This document shows, piece after piece, positions 1 through 8,552 of a stretch of DNA of 64,000 bases. The stretch comes from Rhodospirillales bacterium BBD 1991-14 (GTDB lineage Bacteria; Pseudomonadota; Alphaproteobacteria; Kiloniellales; Kiloniellaceae), in contig LYSY01000010.1 of the NCBI GenBank assembly GCA_001657395.1, positions 1 to 64,000 of the forward strand, in the 5' to 3' direction. Made by a program: the position numbers and the translations under genes. The notes beneath the pieces were generated by a model, which worked only from the letters and a program-made list of their open reading frames with translations, had not been told where the DNA came from and searched no databases. How positions within the stretch are numbered: the stretch's first letter is position 1; every line of letters begins with the position of its first letter.

Positions 1-721
1 GATCGACGTCCATGATCGCAGACTTGGCCGCGTCGATGTTCTCCAGCGAGGTCGCGATCTGCTGACCGCGGAACTCGAAGCGAGAAATCAAAGCACCGGC
101 GGTCGCCCGTGCCTCGGAGACCAGGTCAATCGCCGTGTCGATCGCCGACATGGACGCCGAAGCACCCGTCGCCGAGGCGACGTTGCCGATCACACCGAGC
201 CCCACAGAGGTGAACGAGACAGCACCGCCAGCCAGGTCCTGGAAGTCCACCGTGATGGTGTCATTAACGTCGGTACCGACGAAGTAGTCGGCCGTCGCGG
301 CGGCACCGCCCAGCAGCGACTGGCCGTTGAACCGGGTGGTCAGGGCGATATCGGTAATCTCAGACTTCAGCTCCTGATACTCGGCGTCGATGAAGCCGCG
401 TTCCGTATCGGTCGGCACGCCCGACAGCGACTGGGCCGCCAGGGCCTTCATGCGCTGCAGAACATCGGAGATACGGCCGAGACCGCCGTCGGCAACCTGC
501 ACAACGGAGGCACCCTGGGAGGCGTTGATCCCCGCCTGGGTCAGAGAGGTGACGTCGGCCTTCAGACGCGTGCCGATGGCAAGACCGGCGGCATCGTCCG
601 AGGCCTTCACGATGCGCGAGCCGGAAGCCAGCTTGCCCACCGAGGCCGAAGCCTGGGATGAATTGTAGTTGAGAAAACGGAGGGCCGAGTTGGCCGCCGT
701 ATTCGTAGCAACAACAGGCAT
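1..721 (-). CDS. Flagellin 1 (3' end beyond window)
   Basis: Flagellar filament subunit, secreted through the flagellar export gate. The gene starts at the ATG read from 719-721 and runs off the window edge, so the last part of the C-terminal D0 helix is missing. It shares the N-terminal segment (MPVVATNTAANSALRFLN, then GKLASGSRIVKASDDAAGLA) and the C-terminal SRFEFRGQQIATSLENI motif with the two flagellins that follow. The central surface domain differs. A sigma54-type promoter lies about 125 bases upstream, so it is probably transcribed on its own. Confidence 0.95.
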   Translation of the reverse strand, partial: MPVVATNTAANSALRFLNYNSSQASASVGKLASGSRIVKASDDAAGLAIGTRLKADVTSLTQAGINASQGASVVQVADGGLGRISDVLQRMKALAAQSLSGVPTDTERGFIDAEYQELKSEITDIALTTRFNGQSLLGGAAATADYFVGTDVNDTITVDFQDLAGGAVSFTSVGLGVIGNVASATGASASMSAIDTAIDLVSEARATAGALISRFEFRGQQIATSLENIDAAKSAIMDVD

Positions 722-1164
722 AGTTCAATTCCTTCTACTTGAAGTGGCCCCACTGCACATAGCTGTGGAGTTTAGAATCCGTCCTACTTGGACGGATATG
801 CCCGGCACCGCGCCTTGCGGGCACGGGGCACCAGACACCTATACCGCAAAACGGATGCCAGAACGCTCACCCAAAGGTTGCTCCTTATGCAGGGCAACCA
901 TTTGGCCGGTCTTGCTGAGAAAGGATGCGAAGAGGAGAAGCAGAAAAGCGGCAAGATTTGCCCAGTTCACTAGGCAAGATCTGCCGCTTGCGGCGGAGTT
1001 CCGGCGCAACTTGCCGATGAAAATCGACTATTACGATAGCTTATGTGTTTCGCTCAAACCGCAAAGGCGCTGCGGAACGGGCCCTGATCACGAGAAAGCA
1101 GCAACAAAGGGCGGCAGCGCCAACGAAACAGTCCCCCTCCCCCAATCGCTGCGCGGCACAGGCT
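722..1164. other. Intergenic region between flagellins 1 and 2
   Basis: A 443-base gap containing the leader and sigma54-type promoter of flagellin 1, with the 3' flank of flagellin 2 at the far end. The open frames here look like high-GC shadows. No convincing terminator for flagellin 2 was found. Confidence 0.6.
844..861 (-). promoter_or_regulatory. sigma54 -24/-12 promoter of flagellin 1
   Basis: Read on the minus strand the element is TGGCATCCGTTTTGCG. GG (858-859) and GC (846-847) are separated by exactly 10 bases, as the sigma54 consensus TGGCACG-N4-TTGCW requires. It lies upstream of flagellin 1 with a predicted leader of about 115 bases. An FlbD-type sigma54 activator is encoded in the same island. 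Confidence 0.75.
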
Positions 1165-2019
1165 CTACTGCAGCAGTCTCAGAAGGGCCTGGGGCAGTTC
1201 ATTGGCCTGGGACAGCGCCGAGACCGAGGCCTGCACAAGGACCTGTGAAGACACCAATCTGCTTTGCTCCGCCGCCAGATCGACGTCCATGATCGATGAC
1301 TTCGCCGCCTCGATGTTCTCCAGCGAGGTGGCGATCTGCTGGCCGCGGAACTCGAAACGGGAGATCAAGGCACCAGACGTCGCCCGCGCCTCCGAAATGA
1401 TATCGATGGCCGCATCGACAATGTTCATCGCCGAGACTGCAGCAGTCACACTCGACACTGCTGCAACGGCGACCGACGCAGCACCAAACCCCATCGCCGT
1501 GGCATGGAAGGCCGAGGCGGCCGCCGCCAGCGAGGAATAGGAGACCACGATGTTGTCACCGGCTTCACTCCCGACAAAGAAGCTCTGCGGAGAGGCGCCA
1601 GAACCGTCCAGAAGCGAGTCACCGTTAAAGCGCGTTGTAGAGGCAATGGCCGTGATCTCCGCGCGCAGCTCCTGGAACTCGGCGTTGATGAAGCCACGCT
1701 CCGTGTCGGACGGCACGCCCGACAGCGACTGGGCCGCCAGGGCCTTCATACGCTGCAGCACATCGGCGATCCGCGCCAGGCCGCCATCCGCCACCTGAAG
1801 CACCGACGCACCCTGCGCAGCGTTCACCGCCGACTGGCGCAGCACCGTTACGTCGGCCAACAGCCGCGTGCCGACGGCAAGACCGGCGGCATCGTCCGAG
1901 GCCTTCACGATGCGCGAGCCGGAGGCCAGCTTCGAGACCGAGGATCCCGACTGCATCGAGTTGAAGTTCAGAAACCTGAGCGCCGAGTTGGCGGCTGTGT
2001 TCGTCGTAACCGTAGGCAT
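1165..2019 (-). CDS. Flagellin 2
   Basis: A complete flagellin of 284 residues. The longer open frame extends upstream, but the ATG at 2019 (MPTVTTNTAANSALRF) matches the starts of both paralogues and is preferred. The N-terminal D0/D1 block (about residues 1-140, ending near TRFNGDSLLDG) and the C-terminal block (about 200-284, SRFEFRGQQIATSLENI to LPQALLRLLQ) are nearly identical to flagellin 3. The alanine-rich centre is divergent. The protein is short for a flagellin, with a reduced surface domain. Confidence 0.96.
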   Translation of the reverse strand: MPTVTTNTAANSALRFLNFNSMQSGSSVSKLASGSRIVKASDDAAGLAVGTRLLADVTVLRQSAVNAAQGASVLQVADGGLARIADVLQRMKALAAQSLSGVPSDTERGFINAEFQELRAEITAIASTTRFNGDSLLDGSGASPQSFFVGSEAGDNIVVSYSSLAAAASAFHATAMGFGAASVAVAAVSSVTAAVSAMNIVDAAIDIISEARATSGALISRFEFRGQQIATSLENIEAAKSSIMDVDLAAEQSRLVSSQVLVQASVSALSQANELPQALLRLLQ

Positions 2020-2119
2020 GTGTCTGCTCCAAATACCTGCTCGGGTAACAACCCACAGCCGCCGTCCTGACCGACTGCCGCGCCGCAATGTCACGGCACG
2101 CGTGGGGATACCCATTCAT

Positions 2120-2138
2120 CAGCACAAAGCGTGCCAAA
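2120..2138 (-). promoter_or_regulatory. sigma54 -24/-12 promoter of flagellin 2
   Basis: The minus-strand reading is TTGGCACGCTTTGTGCTGA. GG (2134-2135) and GC (2122-2123) are 10 bases apart. It is nearly identical to the element upstream of flagellin 3. The predicted leader is about 90 bases. Confidence 0.85.
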
Positions 2139-2286
2139 CTCGCATACGATTTTTTCCTATTGAAATCATATACTTATTTGTCACTCGCAATCGCCGCTGG
2201 AGAGATCCCGTCACGATTGTGGAAATTTCTTCTGCTACACCCGGTAAGCTTTTCCCCTGCCCCCGGGGTCTTGAGGGCAGAAGCTG

Positions 2287-2342
2287 CCTGGAACACTGGG
2301 CCTGGAACACTGGGCCTGGAACACTGGGCCTGGAACACTGGG
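2287..2342. repeat. 14-bp tandem repeat, four perfect copies
   Basis: The unit CCTGGAACACTGGG is repeated four times head to tail without mismatch. The unit is not a multiple of three, and no supported gene covers it. It sits just beyond the flagellin 3 terminator, between that terminator and the flagellin 2 promoter. Confidence 0.95.
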
Positions 2343-2374
2343 GAAGACGCCCTCGACGGCAGGGCCGCAGCCCG

Positions 2375-2415
2375 AAAAAGACCGGGGCGAGAAGCCAATG
2401 GTGGCTTCCCGCCCC
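2375..2415 (-). terminator. Rho-independent terminator of flagellin 3
   Basis: Arms GGGGCG-A-GAAGCCA (2384-2397) and TGGCTTC-C-CGCCCC (2402-2415) pair with one internal mismatch around a 4-base loop. On the minus strand the stem is followed by GGTCTTTTTC. It begins 25 bases past the flagellin 3 stop. Confidence 0.85.
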
Positions 2416-2439
2416 GCTCACCTCTGCCCAACGAGGTGT

Positions 2440-3282
2440 TTACTGAAGCAGTCTCAGGAGAGCCTGTGGCAGCTCATTGGCCTGGGATAGTGCCGAGACC
2501 GAGGCCTGCACAAGGACCTGTGAGGAAACCAATCGGCTTTGTTCGGCTGCCAGATCGACATCCATGATCGAGGACTTGGCCGCCTCGATGTTCTCCAAGG
2601 AGGTGGCAATCTGCTGGCCGCGGAATTCGAAACGGGAGATCAAAGCACCAGCCGTCGCACGGGATTCGGAGATCAGATCGATCGCCCGGTCGACGACCGA
2701 CATGGCTCCGGAGGCGGCGCCGGCGCTGGCCACGTTGGTCGTCGCCGTGATCCCGATCGCCGCTGCCGAGTATGCATCCGCGCTGGCGGCCAAGGCGGAA
2801 TAGGTCACCGTGATGTTGTCGCCGGCCTCGCTGCCGACGAAGAAGCTCTGCGTGGTCGCGCCCGTGCCATCGAGAAGCGAGGCACCGTTGAAGCGTGTGG
2901 TCTGGGCGATTGCCGTGATTTCCGACCGCAGCTCCTGGAATTCGGCGTCGATGAAGCCGCGCTCCGTGTTGGAAGGCACGCCGGAGAGCGACTGCGCCGC
3001 CAGGGCCTTCATGCGCTGCAGAACGTCGGCGATTCGTGCGAGGCCACCATCGGCAACCTGCAGCACCGAGGCGCCCTGGGAGGCGTTGACGGCGGACTGC
3101 CGCAGCACCGTGACGTCAGCCAGAAGCCGCGTACCGACGGCAAGACCGGCGGCGTCGTCAGAGGCCTTCACGATGCGCGAGCCGGAGGCCAGCTTCGAGA
3201 CCGAGGACCCCGACTGCATCGAGTTATAGTTCAGGAACCTGAGTGCCGAATTGGCGGCGGTGTTGGTTGTTACTGTAGGCAT
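2440..3282 (-). CDS. Flagellin 3
   Basis: A complete flagellin of 280 residues. The ATG at 3282 gives MPTVTTNTAANSALRFLNYN; upstream in-frame sequence is rejected because the paralogues begin at this residue. Conserved D0/D1 ends flank a short central region (about residues 150-200) that differs from the other two copies. The gene has its own sigma54-type promoter and a strong terminator, so it is probably monocistronic. Confidence 0.96.
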   Translation of the reverse strand: MPTVTTNTAANSALRFLNYNSMQSGSSVSKLASGSRIVKASDDAAGLAVGTRLLADVTVLRQSAVNASQGASVLQVADGGLARIADVLQRMKALAAQSLSGVPSNTERGFIDAEFQELRSEITAIAQTTRFNGASLLDGTGATTQSFFVGSEAGDNITVTYSALAASADAYSAAAIGITATTNVASAGAASGAMSVVDRAIDLISESRATAGALISRFEFRGQQIATSLENIEAAKSSIMDVDLAAEQSRLVSSQVLVQASVSALSQANELPQALLRLLQ

Positions 3283-3381
3283 AGGTCCACTCCAAGTACC
3301 TGCTAGGGCAGAGTCCCGGCGGCGCGGAGCCTTCCGTCGGCAAGGCCGGCAAAGGCAAGCTGCAACCGGATAGGCCTTCCT

Positions 3382-3399
3382 CAGCACAGAGCGTGCCAA
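3382..3399 (-). promoter_or_regulatory. sigma54 -24/-12 promoter of flagellin 3
   Basis: The minus-strand reading is TTGGCACGCTCTGTGCTGA. GG (3396-3397) and GC (3384-3385) are 10 bases apart. It matches the flagellin 2 element almost base for base, although the surrounding leaders have diverged. Confidence 0.85.
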
Positions 3400-3838
3400 C
3401 TCCACGCTCGCGTGAAAAATTGTTATATTTCAGACCTTTATTGACGCTCCCCCTGGCGGGCGATCGCGCTATATCGGTGCGATTGCGGAAAATCCTGCAG
3501 CGCGGCCCGGGTAAAGATTTCCCCTACCAGGCGAACGGCGGCGGCACGGCGGCAGACAGTGCCGCAGCCGCTCGGCGGATTTTGCGACCTTATGAATCTC
3601 CACACAGCGCCCGCCGCGAAGACGGCGGGGGCCGCCCTTGCCGCACACGTCCCTAAAGATGCGGCGCCGCGCCATCCGCAAGCCGGGTGAGACTGCCTGA
3701 CCCAGGGGGCCGCTACCCGGCAAGCTTATCCTCCGGCAAGCAAGAACTGCAGGGCAAGAAGCGACAGCCTGGCCGGCCGCACTCTCGTGGCGCCATTCTT
3801 TCTTTCACAGAATCAATATCTTACGGGATAACGCGCAG

Positions 3839-3856
3839 TTGGCCCGAGGCTTGCTT
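3839..3856 (+). promoter_or_regulatory. sigma54 -24/-12 promoter of fliS operon
   Basis: The element TTGGCCCGAGGCTTGCTT matches TGGCACG-N4-TTGCW with one mismatch. GG (3841-3842) and GC (3853-3854) are 10 bases apart. The predicted start is about 100 bases before fliS, so it probably drives fliS-fliK-flgD and perhaps flgE. Confidence 0.85.
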
Positions 3857-3969
3857 ACTCATCCCGTGACATGGATTGACCAGACAGATGTCGCCAACGG
3901 GTTTGGTGGACAGGCAGCCGAGATCCGGCCGCCGGTCCGCCGTCCCGGGACGCAACACGGAGAAGAACA

Positions 3970-4425
3970 ATGCCGCTTACCGCAACTGAAGCCTTCCGCA
4001 GCGAGGTCGCACGCGCCCGCCCCACGCGGGTTCTTGTGATGCTCTACAACGAAGCGATCAACGGCCTGGCCGCGGCGATCAAGGCGATCGGCGACAACGA
4101 GATCGAAGAGCGCTGCAATCGCATCAACGTGGTGACCGAGATCGTGGCCACGCTCCACATGAGCCTGGACCTGGAGAAGGGCGGGGACGTCGCTGAGCAG
4201 CTGGGCGGCCTCTACCGCTACATCCTGGCGCAGCTGATCCGCATCAACATTCACAGCGATGCGGAAATGGCAGCTCAGATTATCGATGTGCTGAAGCCCC
4301 TGCGGGATGCCTGGGAAGAAGTCGACCGCCGGATGGCCGAAGGCGAGGATCTCGCTGCCATGGAAGCCGCCATGCTGCAGCGCGTTGAGGCTGCCGGCAA
4401 CCGGCTTGCCATTCACGCGGCCTAA
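3970..4425 (+). CDS. fliS: Flagellin export chaperone FliS
   Basis: A 151-residue cytoplasmic chaperone that binds the C-terminal helix of flagellin and prevents premature polymerisation. The VLVMLYNEAINGL segment (about residues 21-33) is the typical FliS helix start, followed by predominantly helical sequence. The usual length is 120-150 residues. A GAAGAAC stretch precedes the ATG. It is first in a plus-strand operon behind a sigma54-type promoter and is divergent from the flagellins it should serve. Confidence 0.9.
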   Translation: MPLTATEAFRSEVARARPTRVLVMLYNEAINGLAAAIKAIGDNEIEERCNRINVVTEIVATLHMSLDLEKGGDVAEQLGGLYRYILAQLIRINIHSDAEMAAQIIDVLKPLRDAWEEVDRRMAEGEDLAAMEAAMLQRVEAAGNRLAIHAA

Positions 4426-4480
4426 TCCTTCAACCCCGGTCTTTACCTCCGCGACCCAAGAAAGACGTGTAGATCAGGCG

Positions 4481-6181
4481 ATGCAAGTCACCAACAGCGA
4501 ATTTCCCGCCATCATAGGCGGCACGCAGAGCAACACCGAGCAGCGCCCCGGCGACGGACTGTTCGACGAACTCTTGCGGCAAGAAGAAGCACGCTACGAA
4601 GAATCCGACACCTGGCGCTCGGATCGCAATGACTATGACCGGGCTCCCAATGAACGCCGGGATGACTACCGCGACGACGACCGCAGGGAACCTGAAACTG
4701 CGTCTGACCGCGGCGAACCGGAAGATCGCGGCAGCGATGAGTCCTTCGATCAGGCAACAGACGAACCCGATGAAGACCTGAGCGCCGACTCCGGCGACGC
4801 TGTCGAAGAAACGGGGGAGACGGTCGAGAGCGCGCAATCGGCGCCCGATGAGACCGCGGAGCGGACCGCGCCCGACGACACCGCTTCTCCGGCTCAGGCG
4901 GCTGCGAACACTGATCAGCCCCAAGGGACCGCGCAGGCGGCAACGACGGGAAATGCCGCTGCTGCGGCGTCACCTCAGACTCAGGGTGATGGTGCCGCGG
5001 CCGCCTCTGGCTCCGGCTCCGCTACTGCGGCAACACAAGCCGCGGCGGGCGCGGCCGCCTCTGCCAATAACACCAGCACCGGCGAAACCGCCGCGGTTCC
5101 GGGCGGCGCCCCGGGGACACCGGGCCAGGCCGCCGCCGCGGCCGGCTCCTCGCCGGCGGCCTCGGCGGGCGGACAGCAGGCTGCAGGCAGCGAGGCGGCT
5201 AAGAGCAAGGCCGCCGCTGCGGCCGGCCGCGCTGACTCAGCCAAGCAGACAGCGGGGACCCAGTCGAACACATCCGCCACGCCTTCGCGCGGCGAGACCG
5301 CAGGCAGTGGCGACGCCCCTCTCCCGACCGATGAAGCCGTGGTAACCACAGAGCGCGCCGGGGTGACGTCGCGCCCAGCAGCCGCTCTCGGCGGTGCAGC
5401 AGCGACCGCCGCGATGGCCGAGCAGGCAAGGCCCAAGGAAGGGACCTCCGGAGCTGCTGAGCGCAGCGCCCCCAAGAAAGGCTCCACCAATCCGGCCGGC
5501 CTGACCGGCAATGACAAGGCCGCCCAGAACACCATGACACAGGGTGCGGGCAACCCCGCGACCGGTAACGCCGCCGCGCAGAACACCCAGTCCGCGTCCG
5601 CTGCCGCCAATGCGAAGACCGGTCCTATGCCCGCCGCTGACACGGCCGGCAATACCGGTGGCACCAGCCAGATGCCAGGCGGCACCGCACCGGGGGCAAT
5701 GGCCGGGACATCAAGCCAGTCGACCAGCTTTGCCGAGACCCTGGCCTCGACACGGAGCAGCCTGCCCTCCACCACGGCCGAGCAGGTAGCCGTTCAGGTT
5801 CAGAAGGCTCACCTTGCCGGCAAGGACCAGGTCAACATCAAACTCAATCCGGCTGAACTGGGCCGGATCGACGTCAAGCTGGAGCGCGGCGACGACGGCG
5901 TCCTGCGCGCCGTTATCTCCGCCGAGCGTTCGGAAACCCTCGACCTGCTGCAGCGCGATGCGCGCGGCTTGGAGCGGGCTCTCCAGGATGCCGGCGTGAA
6001 GACCGACTCCGGCAGCCTGAGCTTCAACCTCAAGGGCCAGCAACACGCCGAGCGTGAGGCCTCGAACGGCAACACCGGCGGCGAACAGCCGACCGCCGAC
6101 GCCGAACCGGAAGACTCGCCGGCGGCACCACCGCCGCCGGCTCTGGGCAGCCATGACGGCGCCCTGGACATCCGGGTCTAG
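4481..6181 (+). CDS. fliK: Flagellar hook-length control protein FliK
   Basis: A 566-residue export-gate ruler that controls hook length and switches substrate specificity. The start is placed at ATG 4481 (MQVTNSEFPAIIGG), because the longer frame runs back into fliS. Residues about 30-430 are low-complexity Ala/Gly/Thr/Glu, as expected for a ruler. The C-terminal domain (about 430-530) has the FliK pattern VNIKLNPAELGRIDVKLERG followed by LDLLQRDARGLERALQDAG. A short acidic-proline tail ends the protein. flgD follows after 18 bases. Confidence 0.9.
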   Translation: MQVTNSEFPAIIGGTQSNTEQRPGDGLFDELLRQEEARYEESDTWRSDRNDYDRAPNERRDDYRDDDRREPETASDRGEPEDRGSDESFDQATDEPDEDLSADSGDAVEETGETVESAQSAPDETAERTAPDDTASPAQAAANTDQPQGTAQAATTGNAAAAASPQTQGDGAAAASGSGSATAATQAAAGAAASANNTSTGETAAVPGGAPGTPGQAAAAAGSSPAASAGGQQAAGSEAAKSKAAAAAGRADSAKQTAGTQSNTSATPSRGETAGSGDAPLPTDEAVVTTERAGVTSRPAAALGGAAATAAMAEQARPKEGTSGAAERSAPKKGSTNPAGLTGNDKAAQNTMTQGAGNPATGNAAAQNTQSASAAANAKTGPMPAADTAGNTGGTSQMPGGTAPGAMAGTSSQSTSFAETLASTRSSLPSTTAEQVAVQVQKAHLAGKDQVNIKLNPAELGRIDVKLERGDDGVLRAVISAERSETLDLLQRDARGLERALQDAGVKTDSGSLSFNLKGQQHAEREASNGNTGGEQPTADAEPEDSPAAPPPPALGSHDGALDIRV

Positions 6182-6199
6182 AACGGAAGGGACCGCGAT

Positions 6200-7015
6200 A
6201 TGGACATCACCCAAACACGCAGTCCGGTCAACGGCGTCCCCTTTGTTGACACCAGCAGCAACGGCGGCGGCCTGACGAACGGCACGTCCCTGGCTGATAC
6301 CTTTGACACCTTTCTGACGCTGCTGACCACCCAGCTGCAGTATCAGGACCCGCTGGATCCGATGGACACCAACGAGTTCACCTCACAGCTTGTGGAGTTT
6401 ACCGGCGTCGAACAGGCGATCGCCACCAACGACAAGCTGGATGCGCTGATCAGTCTGCAGAACACCAGCCAGCTCAATGATGCGGTGTCCTACATCGGCA
6501 AGACCGTCTCGGCGGACGGCATCGTCCTCATGCTCAAAGACGGCAGTTCGACAATCAACTATGCGCTCGGCGGCAATGCCTCCGAGGTCAACATCCTGAT
6601 CATCGACGAGCAGGGTGAAACCGTCCGTACTCTGGAGGGCAAGACCGGGGTCGGCGAGCACGACATTGTGTGGGACGGCCTCGATGACGACGGCGACCCC
6701 TTGGAAGACGGTCTTTACGGCTTCCTGGTCACGGCAATCGACGCGGATGACAACCCGGTACCCCTTGTTCAGGGCACGGCCGGCGAGGTGACCGGCGTGA
6801 AGGCTGTCAATGGCGAGGTCGTCCTGGAGATCGGAGAGCTGGAGATCGAACTGAAGAAGGTCCTGACGATCAAGCAGACCGCCAGCGGCGGAGACACTGA
6901 TACCCCCCCGGATGATGGTAGCGGCTCTTCCGGCGATGGAGATGGGGACTCTTCCGGCGACGGGGAGGGAGACTCCTCTGGCGATGGGGACAACGATCCG
7001 CCGGCTGACAGCTAG
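6200..7015 (+). CDS. flgD: Hook cap / hook assembly scaffold FlgD
   Basis: A 271-residue scaffold that caps the growing hook. The N-terminal FlgD signature is clear: FDTFLTLLTTQLQYQDPLDPM (abbreviated at about residues 35-54), then EFTSQLVEFTGVEQAI. The middle contains a FlgD Ig-like domain with DIVWDGLDDDGDPLEDGLYGF. The last 40 or so residues are a repetitive Asp/Gly/Ser tail that is not part of the family. Ribosome binding sequence GGAAGGGA lies before the ATG. Confidence 0.93.
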   Translation: MDITQTRSPVNGVPFVDTSSNGGGLTNGTSLADTFDTFLTLLTTQLQYQDPLDPMDTNEFTSQLVEFTGVEQAIATNDKLDALISLQNTSQLNDAVSYIGKTVSADGIVLMLKDGSSTINYALGGNASEVNILIIDEQGETVRTLEGKTGVGEHDIVWDGLDDDGDPLEDGLYGFLVTAIDADDNPVPLVQGTAGEVTGVKAVNGEVVLEIGELEIELKKVLTIKQTASGGDTDTPPDDGSGSSGDGDGDSSGDGEGDSSGDGDNDPPADS

Positions 7016-7126
7016 TGAGCGGGCCGTGGAACGAGACGTGATGCAACGAGACCTAGAGAACGGAATTCGGATCCGGGGCGCAGAGGCTTACAGCGCCACA
7101 CCGGTTGTAACCAAGGAGACGATGTC

Positions 7127-8395
7127 ATGAGTATTTACGGCGCAATGTTTGCCGGCGTGTCGGGTCTGGCCGCTCAGAGCAACGCTCTGGGCATGATCTC
7201 CGACAACATCGCAAACGTGAACACCATTGGGTACAAGGGCGTGAGCGCGCGCTTCTCGACCCTGGTTACCCAGGCGGCGACCGATACGACTCACACGCCG
7301 GGCGGCGTGAGCTCTTCGCCCTACTCCTTCATCGACCGCCAGGGCCTGCTTCAGGGCTCGGCCTCCGGTACCGACCTTGCGGTGGCCGGCCAGGGCTTTT
7401 TCGTGGTCAACGAGTCGGCGACCCCGGGTTTCGGTGACGACTACTACTTCACCCGGGCCGGCTCCTTCAATCCGGACCAGAACGGCAACCTGGTGAACGC
7501 CGCCGGTTACTTCCTGCAGGGTTACGACATCCGCAACACTGCCGCGCCGCCCAGCGCCAGCACCTTCACCGGCCTGCAGACCGTGAACATCTCCAACCTT
7601 TCCGGCAGCGCGGCCGCCACAACCAACATTGCTCTGGGCGTCAACCTGCCCTCCACGGCTCCCACGACTGCACCGGGCAACTCCTTCTCGGTGACAGCGC
7701 AGGTCTTCGACTCCCTGGGTAATGCCCATGACATGGACATTACCTTCACCAAGACCGCCGACAACACCTGGAGCTGGGCGGCAGGCAACCCGACGCTCGA
7801 CGGAGGGGCAACGGCCTCTGGTGTTGCGGCCGGCTCGGGCACCATTACCTTCGGCACCGATGGCACCCCCTCAGCCTTCTCTCCGGCTGCCCCCAGCATC
7901 ACCCTGACCGGCCTCACCACCGGCGCCGGCAACGCCACGATCACCCTCGACCTGGGCACCGTGGGCGCGACCGATGGCCTGACCCAGTTCGCCGGCGACT
8001 TCACCATCTCCAACATCGACCAGGATGGTGTGCGCTTCGGCAACTACACGGGCATAACAATCAGTGAACAAGGGATTGTGACAGCCCTCTTCGACAACGG
8101 GCAGAGACTGGATATCTACCAGCTACCGCTCGGCATGTTCCGCAACCCCAATGGCCTGGAGGCCCGCACCGGCAACGTCTACCTGGAGACCAACCGCTCC
8201 GGTAACTTCCAGCTGAACCTGGCGGGCAACGGCGGCGCCGGCAATATCGCCCCGGCGGCGCTGGAATCCTCGACCGTGGATCTGGCCGAGGAGTTCACCA
8301 AGATGATCATTACCCAGCGCGCCTACTCCGCAAACACCAAGGTCATCACAACGGCAGATGACATGCTGGAAGAGCTGATCCGCGTGAAGCGATAG
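7127..8395 (+). CDS. flgE: Flagellar hook protein FlgE
   Basis: A 422-residue hook subunit. The N-terminal motif (MFAGVSGLAAQSNALGMISD, NIANVNTIGYKG) and the C-terminal one (ESSTVDLAEEFTKMIITQRAYSAN, TADDMLEELIRVKR) are the rod/hook family ends. The length is close to the family norm. A ribosome binding site AAGGAG lies just upstream. It follows flgD by 111 bases and could be co-transcribed. A perfect 10-bp inverted repeat follows the stop. Confidence 0.96.
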   Translation: MSIYGAMFAGVSGLAAQSNALGMISDNIANVNTIGYKGVSARFSTLVTQAATDTTHTPGGVSSSPYSFIDRQGLLQGSASGTDLAVAGQGFFVVNESATPGFGDDYYFTRAGSFNPDQNGNLVNAAGYFLQGYDIRNTAAPPSASTFTGLQTVNISNLSGSAAATTNIALGVNLPSTAPTTAPGNSFSVTAQVFDSLGNAHDMDITFTKTADNTWSWAAGNPTLDGGATASGVAAGSGTITFGTDGTPSAFSPAAPSITLTGLTTGAGNATITLDLGTVGATDGLTQFAGDFTISNIDQDGVRFGNYTGITISEQGIVTALFDNGQRLDIYQLPLGMFRNPNGLEARTGNVYLETNRSGNFQLNLAGNGGAGNIAPAALESSTVDLAEEFTKMIITQRAYSANTKVITTADDMLEELIRVKR

Positions 8396-8408
8396 GTTAA
8401 CGCCACCT

Positions 8409-8452
8409 GACCCGAACCCCCGCAAGCCCTGAGGCCAGCGGCGGTTCGGGTC
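8409..8452 (+). terminator. Inverted repeat after flgE
   Basis: Perfect 10-bp arms GACCCGAACC (8409-8418) and GGTTCGGGTC (8443-8452) lie just past the flgE stop. No T-run follows, so it may be a stability or Rho-linked 3' structure rather than an intrinsic terminator. Confidence 0.5.
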
Positions 8453-8552
8453 CTTAAGGAACCCTTCAAGAACTCTAAAGCAACCCTTAACTACCTGATT
8501 TAGCGAATTTTAAACAGGCCAAGCCTATCCTGACCGGCACAGAGAGAGTGTG

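Larger units (their letters stand above)
2020..2439. other. Intergenic region between flagellins 2 and 3
   Basis: A 420-base gap. It holds the flagellin 2 leader and sigma54-type promoter, an AT-rich stretch near 2140-2190, a 14-bp tandem repeat and the terminator of flagellin 3. No protein-coding gene is supported. Confidence 0.7.
3283..3969. other. Divergent intergenic region, flagellin 3 / fliS
   Basis: A 687-base gap holding two divergent sigma54-type promoters, one for flagellin 3 (near 3390) and one for fliS (near 3848). Open frames between them (for example 3393-3656) lack a recognisable domain or ribosome binding site and are treated as shadows. Short GC-rich inverted repeats occur near 3600-3640, but none is a clear terminator. 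Confidence 0.6.

Noticed and set aside
1504-2070. Long plus-strand open frames overlapping the flagellins
   Set aside because: They are antisense shadows of high-GC coding sequence, with no domain or ribosome binding site; the same applies to large antisense frames across fliK, cheA, flhA and fdhA.
2287-2342. Tandem repeat considered as a CRISPR array
   Set aside because: The 14-bp units abut with no spacers and there are no cas genes.
3393-3656. Small open frame between flagellin 3 and fliS
   Set aside because: No recognisable domain, odd composition, and it overlaps the flagellin 3 promoter.
8453-8552. TTAA-containing sequences upstream of sciP as a CtrA box
   Set aside because: TTAA-N7-TTCA and related near-matches occur but each differs from the consensus at one or more bases, and the stretch is AT-rich enough for chance matches.
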